Source: an uncultured Alphaproteobacteria bacterium (GTDB taxonomy: Bacteria; Pseudomonadota; Alphaproteobacteria; MPNO01; UBA2964). Taken from it: a stretch of DNA of 64,000 nt. Location: assembly GCA_943787225.1 (NCBI GenBank), contig CALSLP010000001.1:186001-250000 (forward strand), in the 5' to 3' direction. Below the pieces are notes generated by a model, which was not told where the DNA came from, did not search any database, and saw nothing but the letters and a program-made list of their open reading frames with translations. This document shows positions 17,270-26,526 of the stretch, one piece after another; the first letter of the stretch is position 1, and every line of letters starts with the position of its first letter. The position numbers were made by a program, and so were the translations under genes.

Positions 17270-17677
17270 ATGCTAGGTTTAACTAAAGTTCTAACCTGCT
17301 TGTCGATGTTTACGATTATTTCCGCCTGCTCCCTGCCTTCTCCTACATTGGTCGAACAGGGCATCGTTCGAATTGAGATCAAGGAATCAAATCCGATCCA
17401 TATCACCCGAGTAACCGCCTATCGTGAAGATGCTATGACCGTTGTACGCGGTGAAGCAGCGTTTCCTATGTGGAAATCGTTCGGTATTTTTAGCGGTCAC
17501 ATTGATATTGATATAGCCATTCCGGGGAATGAAGTGCTCCAAAGGCGTAACGTAGCGCTAGTGAGAACGAGAATTCCAAAAAAACGGGGGCGCCGCGCTA
17601 TTTTTCGTTCAAAGTTTGAATTCGATTTCCCAAAAGGAACGGTCGCGAACATCGCATATCATGTGGGAGTGAATTAG
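17270..17677 (+). CDS. Unknown lipoprotein
   Basis: About 135 residues starting MLGLTKVLTCLSMF. A lipobox is visible (TIISAC, lipidated Cys near residue 20). The rest is beta-rich with many Arg/Lys near the end (RTRIPKKRGRRAIFRSKFEFDF). The ATG follows a CGGAGAG site 14 bases after the PII-like gene, so it is probably the last gene of the czc operon. I recognise no family. A periplasm-facing accessory role in metal efflux is only a guess from its position. Confidence 0.62.
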   Translation: MLGLTKVLTCLSMFTIISACSLPSPTLVEQGIVRIEIKESNPIHITRVTAYREDAMTVVRGEAAFPMWKSFGIFSGHIDIDIAIPGNEVLQRRNVALVRTRIPKKRGRRAIFRSKFEFDFPKGTVANIAYHVGVN

Positions 17678-17888
17678 AAATTAAGTTGTTACAGGATTGA
17701 TCGAAGTTATCCTATATGCAAACGACGTATTGATTGTTTATGCTACGAATCTTGGCTTTCTTTTCGTTGTTAATAAGGCCCCCACCGTTCTGCTGACATG
17801 AATTTGTTTGCTCGCAATTTGGGGCGCGCCCGGAATCAAAACATCAAATTCCAGAATAAACCGCGGCCACACTTGAAACTTCATCGAT

Positions 17889-20267
17889 CTATCTTCCGCT
17901 TTGTTCAAGGTCGACCGACCGAAGCCGCAGCGCATTGCCCACAACGGATACAGATGAGAGGCTCATAGCTGCAGCTGCGAACATTGGTGAGATCAGGATG
18001 CCTAAGAATGGAAATAGAACACCTGCAGCGATAGGTACGCCGAGTGCGTTATAGACAAGTGCAAAAAATAGATTTTGCCTAATGTTCCGCATTGTCGCCC
18101 GTGATAGCCGTCGAGCCCGGACGATCCCGTTGAGATCGCCCTTGATGAGTGTAAACCCAGCGCTTTCGATGGCCACGTCGGCGCCCGTACCCATTGCAAT
18201 CCCGACATCAGCCTGAGCGAGAGCTGGCGCGTCGTTGACGCCATCGCCGGCCATCGCAACCTTTCTGCCTTCCGCCTGCAATTCCTTGATGATTCGCGCT
18301 TTGTCTTCCGGCAGAACATCCGCACGTATCTCGTCGATGCTCAGTTTCGCCGCTACGGCTTTCGCGGTCCGTTCGTTATCACCTGTTGCCATTACGATCC
18401 TGAGGCCGGCCTCATGCAACGAAACAAGCGCCTCGGGGGTGGTTTCTTTCACTAGGTCGGCGACAGAAACAAGCCCCGCAATCTCGGCGCCGACAATGAC
18501 GAACATTACGGTCTCACCCTCGTCCCGCCGGGCGTTCGCGGTCTCCATAAGCCGGCCGCCTTCCAGGCCAAGATCCGCGACTAGTTTGGCGTTGCCGAGC
18601 GCGACACGCTTGCCATCGACCGTGCCTTTAACCCCCTTGCCGGTGACGGCCTCGAAATCATCGGCTTTTGACAAGGTTACCCTGCGCTCTTCTGCTCCAG
18701 TAACAATTGCTTCGGCAAGGGGATGCTCTGATCCCCGCTCAAGGCTGGCGGCGAGTTTCAACACCTCTTCTTCTGTATGTCCCACTTCGGAGAGAACAGC
18801 GACAAGCTTCGGTTTCCCCTGTGTCAGAGTGCCGGTTTTGTCGACAATCAGCGTGTCTACCTTTGCGAACCTCTCCAGCGCTTCCGCGTTCTTGATAAGG
18901 ACACCCGCCTGTGCGCCTCGGCCTGTCGCTGTCATGATCGACATTGGTGTCGCCAGACCTAGAGCGCACGGACAGGCGATGATCAGCACCGCAACGGCAT
19001 TAACAAGAGCATATGAAAGGGCCGGTGCCGGTCCCCAGACTGCCCAGATGCTGAACGAAACAAGTGCGACCAGGATGACGGCGGGTACGAATTTTCCCGC
19101 GACAGAATCCGCAAGTTTCTGGATCGGTGCCCTGCTGCGTTGTGCATTAGCGACCATTTCTACGATCTGGCTGAGCATTGTGTCCGCGCCGATCCGCTGC
19201 GCTTCGATCACGAGACTACCCGTGCCGTTAATCGTTGCGCCGGTGACCGGATCCCCATCTACCTTTTCGACGGGGATCGGCTCACCGGAAATCATTGATT
19301 CGTCAATAGACGAGCGTCCCTCAAGCACGACACCATCGACTGGGACCTTGTCGCCAGGGCGTACACGCAGGCGGTCGCCGACCTGGACATTTTCGAGGGG
19401 AATTTCTTCCTCGTTCCCGTTCTCGCGTACAATCCGGGCAGTCTTAGCGGCGAGATCGAGCAAAGCCCTGATCGCGCTGCCAGTGCGCTCGCGCGCGCCG
19501 AGCTCCATAATCTGACCGAGTAGAACGAGAACGACGATCACTGCCCCTGCCTCAAAATAAACGCCAACATTACCGTGTGCATCGCGGAAGCCGTCGGGGA
19601 AAATACCCGGTGCGACGACGGCAACGATACTGAATGAGTATGCGGCACCGACCCCCATTCCGATTAGCGTGAACATATTCAGGTTCCAGGTAACAACCGA
19701 ATTCCAGCCACGTACAAAAAACGGCCAACCGGCCCATAGGATCACAGGTGTCCCGAGGACGAATTCGGTCCAAAGCGTTGTGCGCTCGCCGAGAACTTCG
19801 CGGACAATCCCAAGTCCGACAAATGGTCCCATCGCCAATATCAGAAGCGGAACGGTAAGCGCAGCACCAACCCAGAAACGGCGTCGGAAGTCGATCAGTT
19901 CGGGGTTTGGGCCTTCATCACCGGATGGAATCCCCATCGGCTCCAGAGCCATTCCACAGACCGGACAGGTCCCGGGGCCCTCCTGGACGATTTCGGTATG
20001 CATCGGACAAGTAAACATGGTCCCCGACGGCGCAGCCTCTGCTGCTTTGCGGTGCGCACCTGACAGATAGTGCTCGGGGTCCCCGACAAACTTATCGTGA
20101 CAACCCTGGCTGCAAAAATGGAAGTTTTGCCCGTTATGCGTATGGGTGGGCTTATCTAGCGAGGTATCGACCGACATGCCGCAAACAGGATCAGTGGCGC
20201 TGGATGAGTCGGGCGCGTGGGTCTCGGTACCCGCTGGTATACTATGTTGCTCTGACTCTGTTTTCAC
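17889..20267 (-). CDS. copA: Cu+-exporting P1B-type ATPase with YHS and metal-binding N-terminus
   Basis: About 792 residues. It exports Cu(I) from the cytoplasm using ATP. Two N-terminal domains precede the pump: a YHS domain (DPVCGMSVD ... [12 protein letters not shown]) and a CPMH...CPVCGM heavy-metal-binding domain. The pump core shows the IACPCALG transport motif, the DKTGTLT phosphorylation site, SEHPLAEAI, and [10 protein letters not shown]. The last helices carry [11 protein letters not shown] and [15 protein letters not shown], typical of copper ATPases. I chose GTG 20267 because AGAGGAG lies upstream; earlier in-frame starts cross the promoter. The gene is monocistronic or first in its unit, behind a CueR-type promoter. 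Confidence 0.93.
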   Translation of the reverse strand: MKTESEQHSIPAGTETHAPDSSSATDPVCGMSVDTSLDKPTHTHNGQNFHFCSQGCHDKFVGDPEHYLSGAHRKAAEAAPSGTMFTCPMHTEIVQEGPGTCPVCGMALEPMGIPSGDEGPNPELIDFRRRFWVGAALTVPLLILAMGPFVGLGIVREVLGERTTLWTEFVLGTPVILWAGWPFFVRGWNSVVTWNLNMFTLIGMGVGAAYSFSIVAVVAPGIFPDGFRDAHGNVGVYFEAGAVIVVLVLLGQIMELGARERTGSAIRALLDLAAKTARIVRENGNEEEIPLENVQVGDRLRVRPGDKVPVDGVVLEGRSSIDESMISGEPIPVEKVDGDPVTGATINGTGSLVIEAQRIGADTMLSQIVEMVANAQRSRAPIQKLADSVAGKFVPAVILVALVSFSIWAVWGPAPALSYALVNAVAVLIIACPCALGLATPMSIMTATGRGAQAGVLIKNAEALERFAKVDTLIVDKTGTLTQGKPKLVAVLSEVGHTEEEVLKLAASLERGSEHPLAEAIVTGAEERRVTLSKADDFEAVTGKGVKGTVDGKRVALGNAKLVADLGLEGGRLMETANARRDEGETVMFVIVGAEIAGLVSVADLVKETTPEALVSLHEAGLRIVMATGDNERTAKAVAAKLSIDEIRADVLPEDKARIIKELQAEGRKVAMAGDGVNDAPALAQADVGIAMGTGADVAIESAGFTLIKGDLNGIVRARRLSRATMRNIRQNLFFALVYNALGVPIAAGVLFPFLGILISPMFAAAAMSLSSVSVVGNALRLRSVDLEQSGR

Positions 20268-20292
20268 TATGTTGCTCCTCTTTCTGAGGTAG

Positions 20293-20323
20293 AAGATAAG
20301 GCCTCCGGTAACTGGAAGGCCAA
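20293..20323 (-). promoter_or_regulatory. CueR-type promoter of the copper ATPase
   Basis: On the minus strand -35 TTGGCC (20318-20323) and -10 TATCTT (20293-20298) are separated by exactly 19 bases. The spacer region forms an imperfect palindrome, GGCCTTCC-AGTTAC-CGGAGGCC, close in layout to known CueR operators (CCTTCC...GGAAGG). It lies 25 bases before the GTG start of the ATPase gene. A CueR-like MerR protein should bind here. No such cueR is next to it in this window. Confidence 0.78.
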
Positions 20324-20488
20324 TACTCAGACTTCTCCACAGTCGGTGTTTCGTTGACGCGCACCTGACGGGTCGGAGGTACACTTCCCTATGGCCATAT
20401 CCGCCTCAGGGAGATGTTAATGAATGACTCTGACCAAGCGATTTGGGGCAAACTGTTCAATGCCTCAACTCCAATGACGAAACGAATT

Positions 20489-21772
20489 CTATGCCGAGGC
20501 ATGAGTTCGAATACCATCGCGCCGATAGGAAAATACGTCGATCAGGCGGCTGCGGCCCTCCATCGGTTGGGCGAGTGTAAAATCCCATCCATGTGCGTCC
20601 GCATCCAGACCAGCCGCTTCGGCGAAGGTGCGGGATACCGTGATCTCGGCGTCTAGCGCTCGCGTCATTCTTTCTACACGCTCGGCGATATTTACAGTGT
20701 CGCCGATTACTGTAAATTCAAGTAAGTCTGCTTTCCCGACAACACCTACGAATGCTTCCCCATAGTGAATACCGATCCCGATGGTTACCGGGAGTTGCCC
20801 GACGGCAGACCGTTCGTCGGACCACGATTGCAAGCGTTGCAACATCGCCTGCGCACAAGCGAGGCATCGCGCTGACGACGATTCATCGGGCTCCGGGAAT
20901 CCGAACACCGCCATAACCGCATCTCCGATGAATTTGTCCACCACGCCACCGTGTTCCTGAATGACCTTCGCTAGGATTTCACGGAATTCCCCGAGTAGAT
21001 CGATTAGTTCCACTGGCGTTAAGTTCTCGGCAATAGAGCTGAACCCTCTGATGTCGGTGAACAACACCGAAACCGGCTGCACGGCACCGCTAGCATCGTT
21101 TTCATTTGAATCATCTGTCAAATGGTTGGCGATATCTGTCGCAAAAAATCTGGACAAACGATGGCGGGCTATCCGATCGGAGATAGAGACACGCAGCAAG
21201 CGCCGGGTACCGCGGGCCGTAACGAAAAGGATGCCGGCGGTGAGAATAATCATAATCACCGGGAACATTTGGTGATGGACGATATCGTGTTGAAGGTTTT
21301 GGGACATTACCGGCATGGTTTCGGTTATCGGCAAGAATCGCGCGGCCAGCGCCATCATTGAAAGAAACAGACCGGCGGCCCAAATGACCAGCCATGGCCT
21401 GTAACGCATCGCGGCATGGGCGAGAATGACAAAAATGACGGCGGCGATAGGAAGCGCGGATAGAGACATCGGCGATTGCCCCATAAGCGACCCCATGAGG
21501 ATCGTCTGGCCGCCGACAAGCAATATCTCCAGGGTGACAAATACCAATGGCAGCACTGGATGAAATATCCCACGCCAGGAAAATATTAGCCCGCCAGTGG
21601 TGAGAATACCGTATGCAATCGTGAGGGCCAGAACCGGGTGATGATGCCCTCCGTGCGACCTGATAGATAATACTGTCGCCAGCAGCGCTAAGAACACAAA
21701 CACTCGTATAATTGCAGCAAGCCGTTCCTGCTGTTTTTCGGCATATTTGAGAGTTTCTTCTAAATCCGTCAT
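20489..21772 (-). CDS. Membrane-bound class III adenylate/guanylate cyclase
   Basis: 427 residues. The N-terminal half has about six hydrophobic helices (residues 20-205). The C-terminal half is a class III nucleotidyl cyclase domain. The two metal-binding aspartates are in FTDIRGFS (about 244) and FIGDAVMAVFG (about 288), and the VIGDTVNIAERVERM segment carries the Asn/Arg transition-state residues. It probably makes cAMP. The membrane part contains RSHGGHHHP and HDIVHHQM, clusters of His at predicted helix ends, which may bind metal. It lies between the copper ATPase and cop genes on the same strand. A metal-sensing role is inference. Confidence 0.85.
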   Translation of the reverse strand: MTDLEETLKYAEKQQERLAAIIRVFVFLALLATVLSIRSHGGHHHPVLALTIAYGILTTGGLIFSWRGIFHPVLPLVFVTLEILLVGGQTILMGSLMGQSPMSLSALPIAAVIFVILAHAAMRYRPWLVIWAAGLFLSMMALAARFLPITETMPVMSQNLQHDIVHHQMFPVIMIILTAGILFVTARGTRRLLRVSISDRIARHRLSRFFATDIANHLTDDSNENDASGAVQPVSVLFTDIRGFSSIAENLTPVELIDLLGEFREILAKVIQEHGGVVDKFIGDAVMAVFGFPEPDESSSARCLACAQAMLQRLQSWSDERSAVGQLPVTIGIGIHYGEAFVGVVGKADLLEFTVIGDTVNIAERVERMTRALDAEITVSRTFAEAAGLDADAHGWDFTLAQPMEGRSRLIDVFSYRRDGIRTHASA

Positions 21773-21868
21773 ATCAGCAGTTTCGCCATATCGTTACTAT
21801 CGTGAAAGCGTGTTCCAATCCGGTGATTGTTTGGTCGATCTGTATTTCCTGCTGACATTCCTGCATCG

Positions 21869-22357
21869 TCAATGGACATGGGCGACGGCATCTAAGTCGC
21901 CTTTGAGAAAATGAAACTTGATGTCTATCTCCTGTCCGGGAACTAATTTCTTCGTTAGGCGAGATAGAAAAATACGTTGATGGAATGTTTGGAAATTCAA
22001 AGTTTCGTCCGCTGGAATTGAAAGCAACTCAGCTGTGACATGCTTCTTATTGCTAATTTCAATTTCGAACCTCGAACTTTTGGCTACTAAGCTCGATATC
22101 CCTCGAAGATGAAGAGGCGTATGCCCGTTATTAAAAATTAGAAATCTGACCTGAGCGTCGTCGCCAATATCACCGGCAGATATGCGGACGTTTTCCAGCC
22201 GTACAAGTGCTGTACTAAGCTGCGAATCTGCGAAACTCGGTTGCGCGACTACCATCAACAAAATGGTAGCGCAGATGTTTAGAAAATTAGACGCAGAAAA
22301 TTTGGAGCTCGAAAACCATCCAGCAGATTTGGACTCTCTTCGCTGTATGCTCATCAT
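21869..22357 (-). CDS. PCuAC-like secreted protein lacking the copper ligands
   Basis: About 162 residues. An internal hydrophobic segment (NICATILLMVVAQPSFA) acts as signal, followed by a beta-rich domain of the copper chaperone PCu(A)C type. The pattern VRLENVRISAG ... VRFLIFNNG ... IPADETLNF ... GQEIDIKFHF fits that fold. The conserved ligands of the family are absent: the HE/HxM positions read FEIEI and RIFLS. If the family call is right, this copy cannot bind copper in the usual way. The start is uncertain; ATG 22357 or the next codon gives a normal signal peptide. Confidence 0.6.
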   Translation of the reverse strand: MMSIQRRESKSAGWFSSSKFSASNFLNICATILLMVVAQPSFADSQLSTALVRLENVRISAGDIGDDAQVRFLIFNNGHTPLHLRGISSLVAKSSRFEIEISNKKHVTAELLSIPADETLNFQTFHQRIFLSRLTKKLVPGQEIDIKFHFLKGDLDAVAHVH

Positions 22358-22438
22358 GAAGTCACCATGCCGATTGGATGTCCGCCCGATTAAAATTCGG
22401 GCGGACATCTCAGTTGTCACCGTATTCTCTGGCGGCGC

Positions 22439-23165
22439 CTAGAACAGGACTTTGACGCCGATTGCGACGAACCATGCTTCAATGTCTTCGCCCTCGTCTC
22501 GGGCGAAGTCGGCGGTTTTTCCAAACTTCCGTTCCCACACTACGCCGAGATAGGGCGATATTGCTCGATCGAGAATGTCGTAGCTCAGACGAAGGCCCAC
22601 TTCGGCGCTGCTGAGCCCGCTGCCAATCCCCATTTTTTGGTCGTCGGAAGAATGCGACGTCCAAATCGATCGAAGGGGTTAAGGTAATTTGGTTTGTCAG
22701 CAGCATCTCGTATTCCGCATCGAGCCGGGCCGAAGCGTCGCCCTTGTCGCTAACGAACAGATCCGCATCGACTTCTATCCACTGCTTGGCTAGACCGGTC
22801 AGGCCCAGGACACCGTACAATCGACTTTTACCTTTGGGAGTATCGGCTCGAATACCGGCCTTCACATCGAAGAAATCGGTCACCGGCGCTTGGAGCACAA
22901 GGCGGTTCTCCACGGACTCGAGCTTACTGCCCTTGGTGTCGTATTCTCCTTGGCTAAGCCAGCGGAGTTTTAGCTCGTCGGTACCAATGAAGGCGTCACC
23001 GTTCCAGACCAGAAGCTTCTCGCCGGCATCTCCACGCCGATGTTCGAATTCTTCAAGCTGAAATCCGTAGTATATGAGGTCGGTTTTCTGGGCCGAAACA
23101 GGCGATACGGAAAGACCCGTCGCGACTATCACCGTCCAGACAAATGATTTCATCAGGTGTTTCAT
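22439..23165 (-). pseudogene. copB: CopB outer-membrane copper-resistance protein, one frameshift
   Basis: The first 170 or so codons encode a signal peptide (ATGLSVSPVSAQ) and the CopB beta-barrel: YYGFQLEEFEHRRGD, LLVWNGDAFIGTDELKLRW, and ENRLVLQAPVTDFFDVKAGIR. At about 22648-22652 one extra T (minus strand, TTCTT) shifts the frame. Removing it restores FSDDQKMGIGSGLSSAEVGLRL and the normal C-terminus ending GVKVLF at 22439. Both halves are well conserved, so this is either a very recent mutation or a sequencing error. CopB works with CopA in the periplasm and outer membrane. Its ATG overlaps the copA stop. Confidence 0.85.
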
Positions 23166-24972
23166 TTGCTTGCTCCTAAACTAGCGTCGGCAGCCTGCTT
23201 CGGCCCGCCTTCGACGATGACTTTACGGAACATGCCCGCTGCCGCGTGATAGGACAGATGGCAATGGAAGGCCCACTGGCCCGGCGCATCCACTTCCGTT
23301 TCCATGTAGACCGTGGTGCCGGGCGATACGCTGACTACGTGTTTTATCGGGTTCCATTTTTTGCGAACCGTTATCAAGAATCGACCACATTCCATGCAGA
23401 TGCATCGGATGGGTCATCATCGTTTCATTGACGAACTTAAACCTTACCCGTTCGCCGTATTTCAGCCGGATCGGTTCCGCGTCACCGTACTTCACGTCGT
23501 TCAGCGACCAGAGATAGCGCTCCATGTTGCCGGTGATGCGGATCTCGATCTCCCGCGTCGCCGCACGATGCTCGTAGAGCGGCTTCTGGGCCTTCAGGTC
23601 GGCGTAGGACAGGAACTTCCCGCCATTCGCCGCCTTTGGCGCAGACCGCTGCCTGCGGCATAGAAGGGGTCGGATTTCTTCAGCCCCCATGCCGCCATGC
23701 AGCACGAATGATCCATGCCTTTCATGGCCGCCGTGTTCATCCGGCTTCATCGCGGAATGATCCATCGGCCTCTGCATCGCAGAGTGGTCCATCGGCTTCT
23801 TCATTGCCGAGTGATCCATCGGCTGCGCTCCATGGCCCTTATCGCGAATGATCCATCGGCTTTATCGCCGATGGTCCATGCCCTTCATCGACCCATGATC
23901 CATCCCTTCATGGGCCATGCCCATATCGGCCATGGTCAGCAGCGGTGCCTTGCGAAGCTTGGGCACCTCCGCCGTCATGCCGGCGCGGGGCGCCAGCGTG
24001 CCACGGGCATAGGCTGTCCGCCCATCGATTCGGCAAAGATCGTATAGGCGCGATCCTCGGTCGGCCGCACGATGACGTCATAGGTTTCCGACACGGCGAT
24101 GCGGAACTCGTCGACCGTTACCGGACGCACATTGTTGCCGTCCGCGTTCACGACGGTCATTTTCAGACCGGGAATCCGGATATCGAAATAGGTCATCGCC
24201 GACGAGTTGACGAACCGCAGCCGGACCCGTTCGCCCGGTTTGAAGATGCCGGTCCAGTTCTGTTTGGGCCCTTTGCCGTTGATCAGCGGCGTGAAACCCT
24301 GAACGTCTTCGATGTCGGTCGGCATCATCCGCATGTCGCCCCAGTCGCTCCTGTCCGACAGAGTTGCACCGAGCCCTTTTCTGAAACATCCTTGAAGAAA
24401 TCGCCGGCCGTCCGCTGCTTCCGGTTGTAGTAGTCCGGCATCATTTTGAGATTGCGCATGATGCGGTCGCCCGAATGCCGATGCTTGTCGGCCAGTTGAA
24501 CCACTATCTCCCGGTCGTAGCGGAACGGTTCGCGCTCTTTGGGCTCGATAACGATCGCCCCGTAGGCGCCGTCAGGCTCCTGAAAGCCGGAGTGGCTGTG
24601 GTACCAGTAGGTACCCGCCTGCACGATGGGAAATTTGTAGGTAAACGTCTCGCCCGGCTCGATGCCGTCGAAGCTGATCGTCGGCACGCCGTCCTGCTGA
24701 TAGGGCAGGATCAGACCGTGCCAGTGGATGGATGTCGGCTCATCGAGGTTGTTCTTGACGTTGATCGTGACCTCTTCGCCCTCCTTGAAGCGCAGGACGG
24801 GGCCGGGCGAGGCGCCGTTATAACCAATGCCTTCCTTGACGAAGTCGCCGGTGTCGATTTTCACCCGATCGACAGTCAGGTTGTAGGTGCCGGCCTGGGC
24901 CCCGATGGGTGAACGCGGCGATAAAGGCGGCGGCGATGAACCTGCGCGCCATGCGATTTGCTGTAAAGTCAT
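23162..24972 (-). pseudogene. copA: CopA/PcoA periplasmic multicopper oxidase with several frameshifts
   Basis: Pieces in different frames together spell a complete copper-resistance oxidase. It has IHWHGLILP and WYHSHSGFQE early, the MDHSAM methionine/histidine repeats in the middle (about 23750-23900), and HPMHLHGMW plus HCHLSYHAAAGM at the end. Single-base shifts are needed near 24910, 24374, 24001, 23868 and about 23650, and within the run of Ts near 23355; others lie in the repeat. Most fall in short homopolymers. The true start is either ATG 24972 or ATG 24952, the latter giving a normal MARRFIAAAFIAAF signal. As written the gene is dead. Confidence 0.85.
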
Positions 24973-25027
24973 TGCTTTAGTCTCCTGTATTAAAAGGCGG
25001 CGCGCCCCGCCGGGGCGCGCCTTCGCT

Positions 25028-25669
25028 CTATTTGACTGTGAGTTCTCCAACCATGCCGGCGTCGTAGTGTCCGGGCACGTTGCAGGCGATTTCGAAAGTG
25101 CCTGCCTTGGAAAACTTCCACACGATTTCGCCGCTCTTACCCGGTTCCAGCAGCACGCTGTTCGGGTCGTCGTGCTCCATCGTCTTGCCGCCGCCCATGT
25201 CCATTTTCATCTTGGCATGGTTGATCTTGTCGGCTTCGAGAACCCCGTGATCGACCATCATCATCATTTCCTTCTGATGGCCCTTGTGCATCGCGGGCGT
25301 GCCGATATTGAATTCGTGAACCAGTTGGCCTTTGTTGTTAATGACGAACCGTACGGTTTCTCCTGCTTTTACCGTGATAGCCTCGATCGAATAACGATTT
25401 TCGATCATATCGATTTTGATAGTCCGTGAGGCCTCGGACGCCTTGCCGGGTTCGCCCGCGGAGTTTCCGTGACCGCCACCATGTCCGTGTCCTTTGTCGG
25501 ACATCATTTTGGTCTGGCTGTCGTGTCCTCCTGAACTATGGCCACTGCTGTGACTCCCGGCTGCCAGAACTCCTGTCGAGATCGACAACGATAGGACAGC
25601 AGCCAATGTGAATACCGATTGGTAAATTGAAGATGTGGTTTGTTTAAGACGTGTTTTGTTACGACGCAT
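25028..25669 (-). CDS. His/Met-rich cupredoxin-domain copper-binding protein
   Basis: 213 residues. A signal peptide (about 17-36) is followed by a low-complexity HSSGHSSGGH / GHGHGGGHG region (about 40-72) that should bind copper or silver. A plastocyanin-like cupredoxin domain occupies the rest. The type-1 ligands are visible: His in LVHEFNIG (about 117), and Cys, His and Met in CNVPGHYDAGM near the C-terminus. An insert rich in Met and His (HKGHQKEMMMMVDHG, about 128-142) lies between them. It is a periplasmic copper carrier or buffer. It sits directly before copA in the same direction. Confidence 0.9.
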   Translation of the reverse strand: MRRNKTRLKQTTSSIYQSVFTLAAVLSLSISTGVLAAGSHSSGHSSGGHDSQTKMMSDKGHGHGGGHGNSAGEPGKASEASRTIKIDMIENRYSIEAITVKAGETVRFVINNKGQLVHEFNIGTPAMHKGHQKEMMMMVDHGVLEADKINHAKMKMDMGGGKTMEHDDPNSVLLEPGKSGEIVWKFSKAGTFEIACNVPGHYDAGMVGELTVK

Positions 25670-25805
25670 AGCCGGTTTCTCCTGATTTCGAGTTTTAAAT
25701 CGTCAGGCTCTCAATAGTCGTGTGGTTGTGCACGGCTTGACTGACGTCAAATGACGCTAATCACACCTTCGGCGGCGCAGCCGCAGAAGTTACATGAGAG
25801 CTGTT

Positions 25806-26219
25806 TTAGATAAGGGAGAAGCCGCTTCGCGGGACGGGAGGGTCACCATCTAAATAGAGCGACGGGAGGTCGAGATCATCTGCGAACGGAGAATGTAGTC
25901 GAAAAGACACATTCGCGAACGCAGTCGGCAGGTCAGGGGTTCCAACAAACGAGGGAGAACATGCTGTTGATCCACAATGGGTCAGAGCATGACCTACGCC
26001 CGAATGGTCTTCACCATCAGGCTGCCCATGCTGCTCCCCGTCGCCATGATGATCCATCGACATCGGATTTTCATGGTGTTGAGCATGACGCTCGGCGGCG
26101 TATGAATACGGACCAAGAAACACTGAGAAAACAAGCATAGCGGAAAGCAAGGCCCTCAGAGTAGTCGCTGAGAACCTCTTATGCGTTTTTGCCGAATTTA
26201 ATCGATAAAACTTGAGCAT
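25806..26219 (-). CDS. Small secreted His-rich protein heading the cop genes
   Basis: About 137 residues with a long positively charged N-terminus and a signal segment (LLSAMLVFSVFLGPYSYA). The mature part is dense in His and Asp (RHAQHHENPMSMDHHGDGEQHG, about residues 45-66), has two Cys (HCGSTACS), and ends in a DPPVPRSGFSLI tail. It shares its plan with the secreted proteins at 4581 and 10350. ATG 26219 is preferred over a TTG one codon earlier. It is the first gene of the minus-strand cop cluster and may bind or sense copper. No named family is claimed. Confidence 0.68.
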   Translation of the reverse strand: MLKFYRLNSAKTHKRFSATTLRALLSAMLVFSVFLGPYSYAAERHAQHHENPMSMDHHGDGEQHGQPDGEDHSGVGHALTHCGSTACSPSFVGTPDLPTAFANVSFRLHSPFADDLDLPSLYLDGDPPVPRSGFSLI

Positions 26220-26526
26220 CAACTCTCGCTTTCAATAAAGCTAACATAGGTGGCCAAATCAGGAGATTCAACATTTATGTTTAGAAGAGTCAAAAAATGT
26301 ATGTTTATCAATGCTATGTGGCCCCGTGGTCAACACTCTCCTCTATGGTAAGAATGAGGAATTAAGAAATTGGCCGTCGTCCAAGTGAGCAACGAATATT
26401 CCGGGACTCACGCCATGCCGCATAATGTTTCAAGTCTAAATTTGATGAAAAATTCATTGTCTGATCAAAATTTTAAATGTCAGCAAGAAGCCAATAATAC
26501 CCAAACAAATTTAATTTTGAAGTTTG
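26220..26526. other. AT-rich intergenic spacer before the cop genes
   Basis: This spacer separates the minus-strand cop cluster from the convergent nuclease gene's 3' end. It is visibly more A+T rich than its neighbours. It should hold the cop promoter. A possible site on the minus strand is TTGACC near 26330 with a TGATAA about 17 bases on, but it is unremarkable. A short plus-strand frame at 26370 crosses into the nuclease gene and is not credible. Confidence 0.4.

Noticed and set aside
18235..19515. 426-codon plus-strand frame opposite the copper ATPase
   Set aside because: Low-complexity Ser/Ala/Arg translation that mirrors the ATPase codons.
20414..20656. Small plus-strand frame between the copper ATPase and cyclase genes
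   Set aside because: More than half overlaps the 3' end of the cyclase gene antisense and no family pattern is seen.
23750..23900. CRISPR-like repeat series
   Set aside because: The repeats encode MDHSAM-type metal-binding motifs of CopA; there are no spacers.
24475..25429. Plus-strand frames opposite copA and the cupredoxin gene
   Set aside because: Antisense shadows; the minus strand carries all recognisable motifs.
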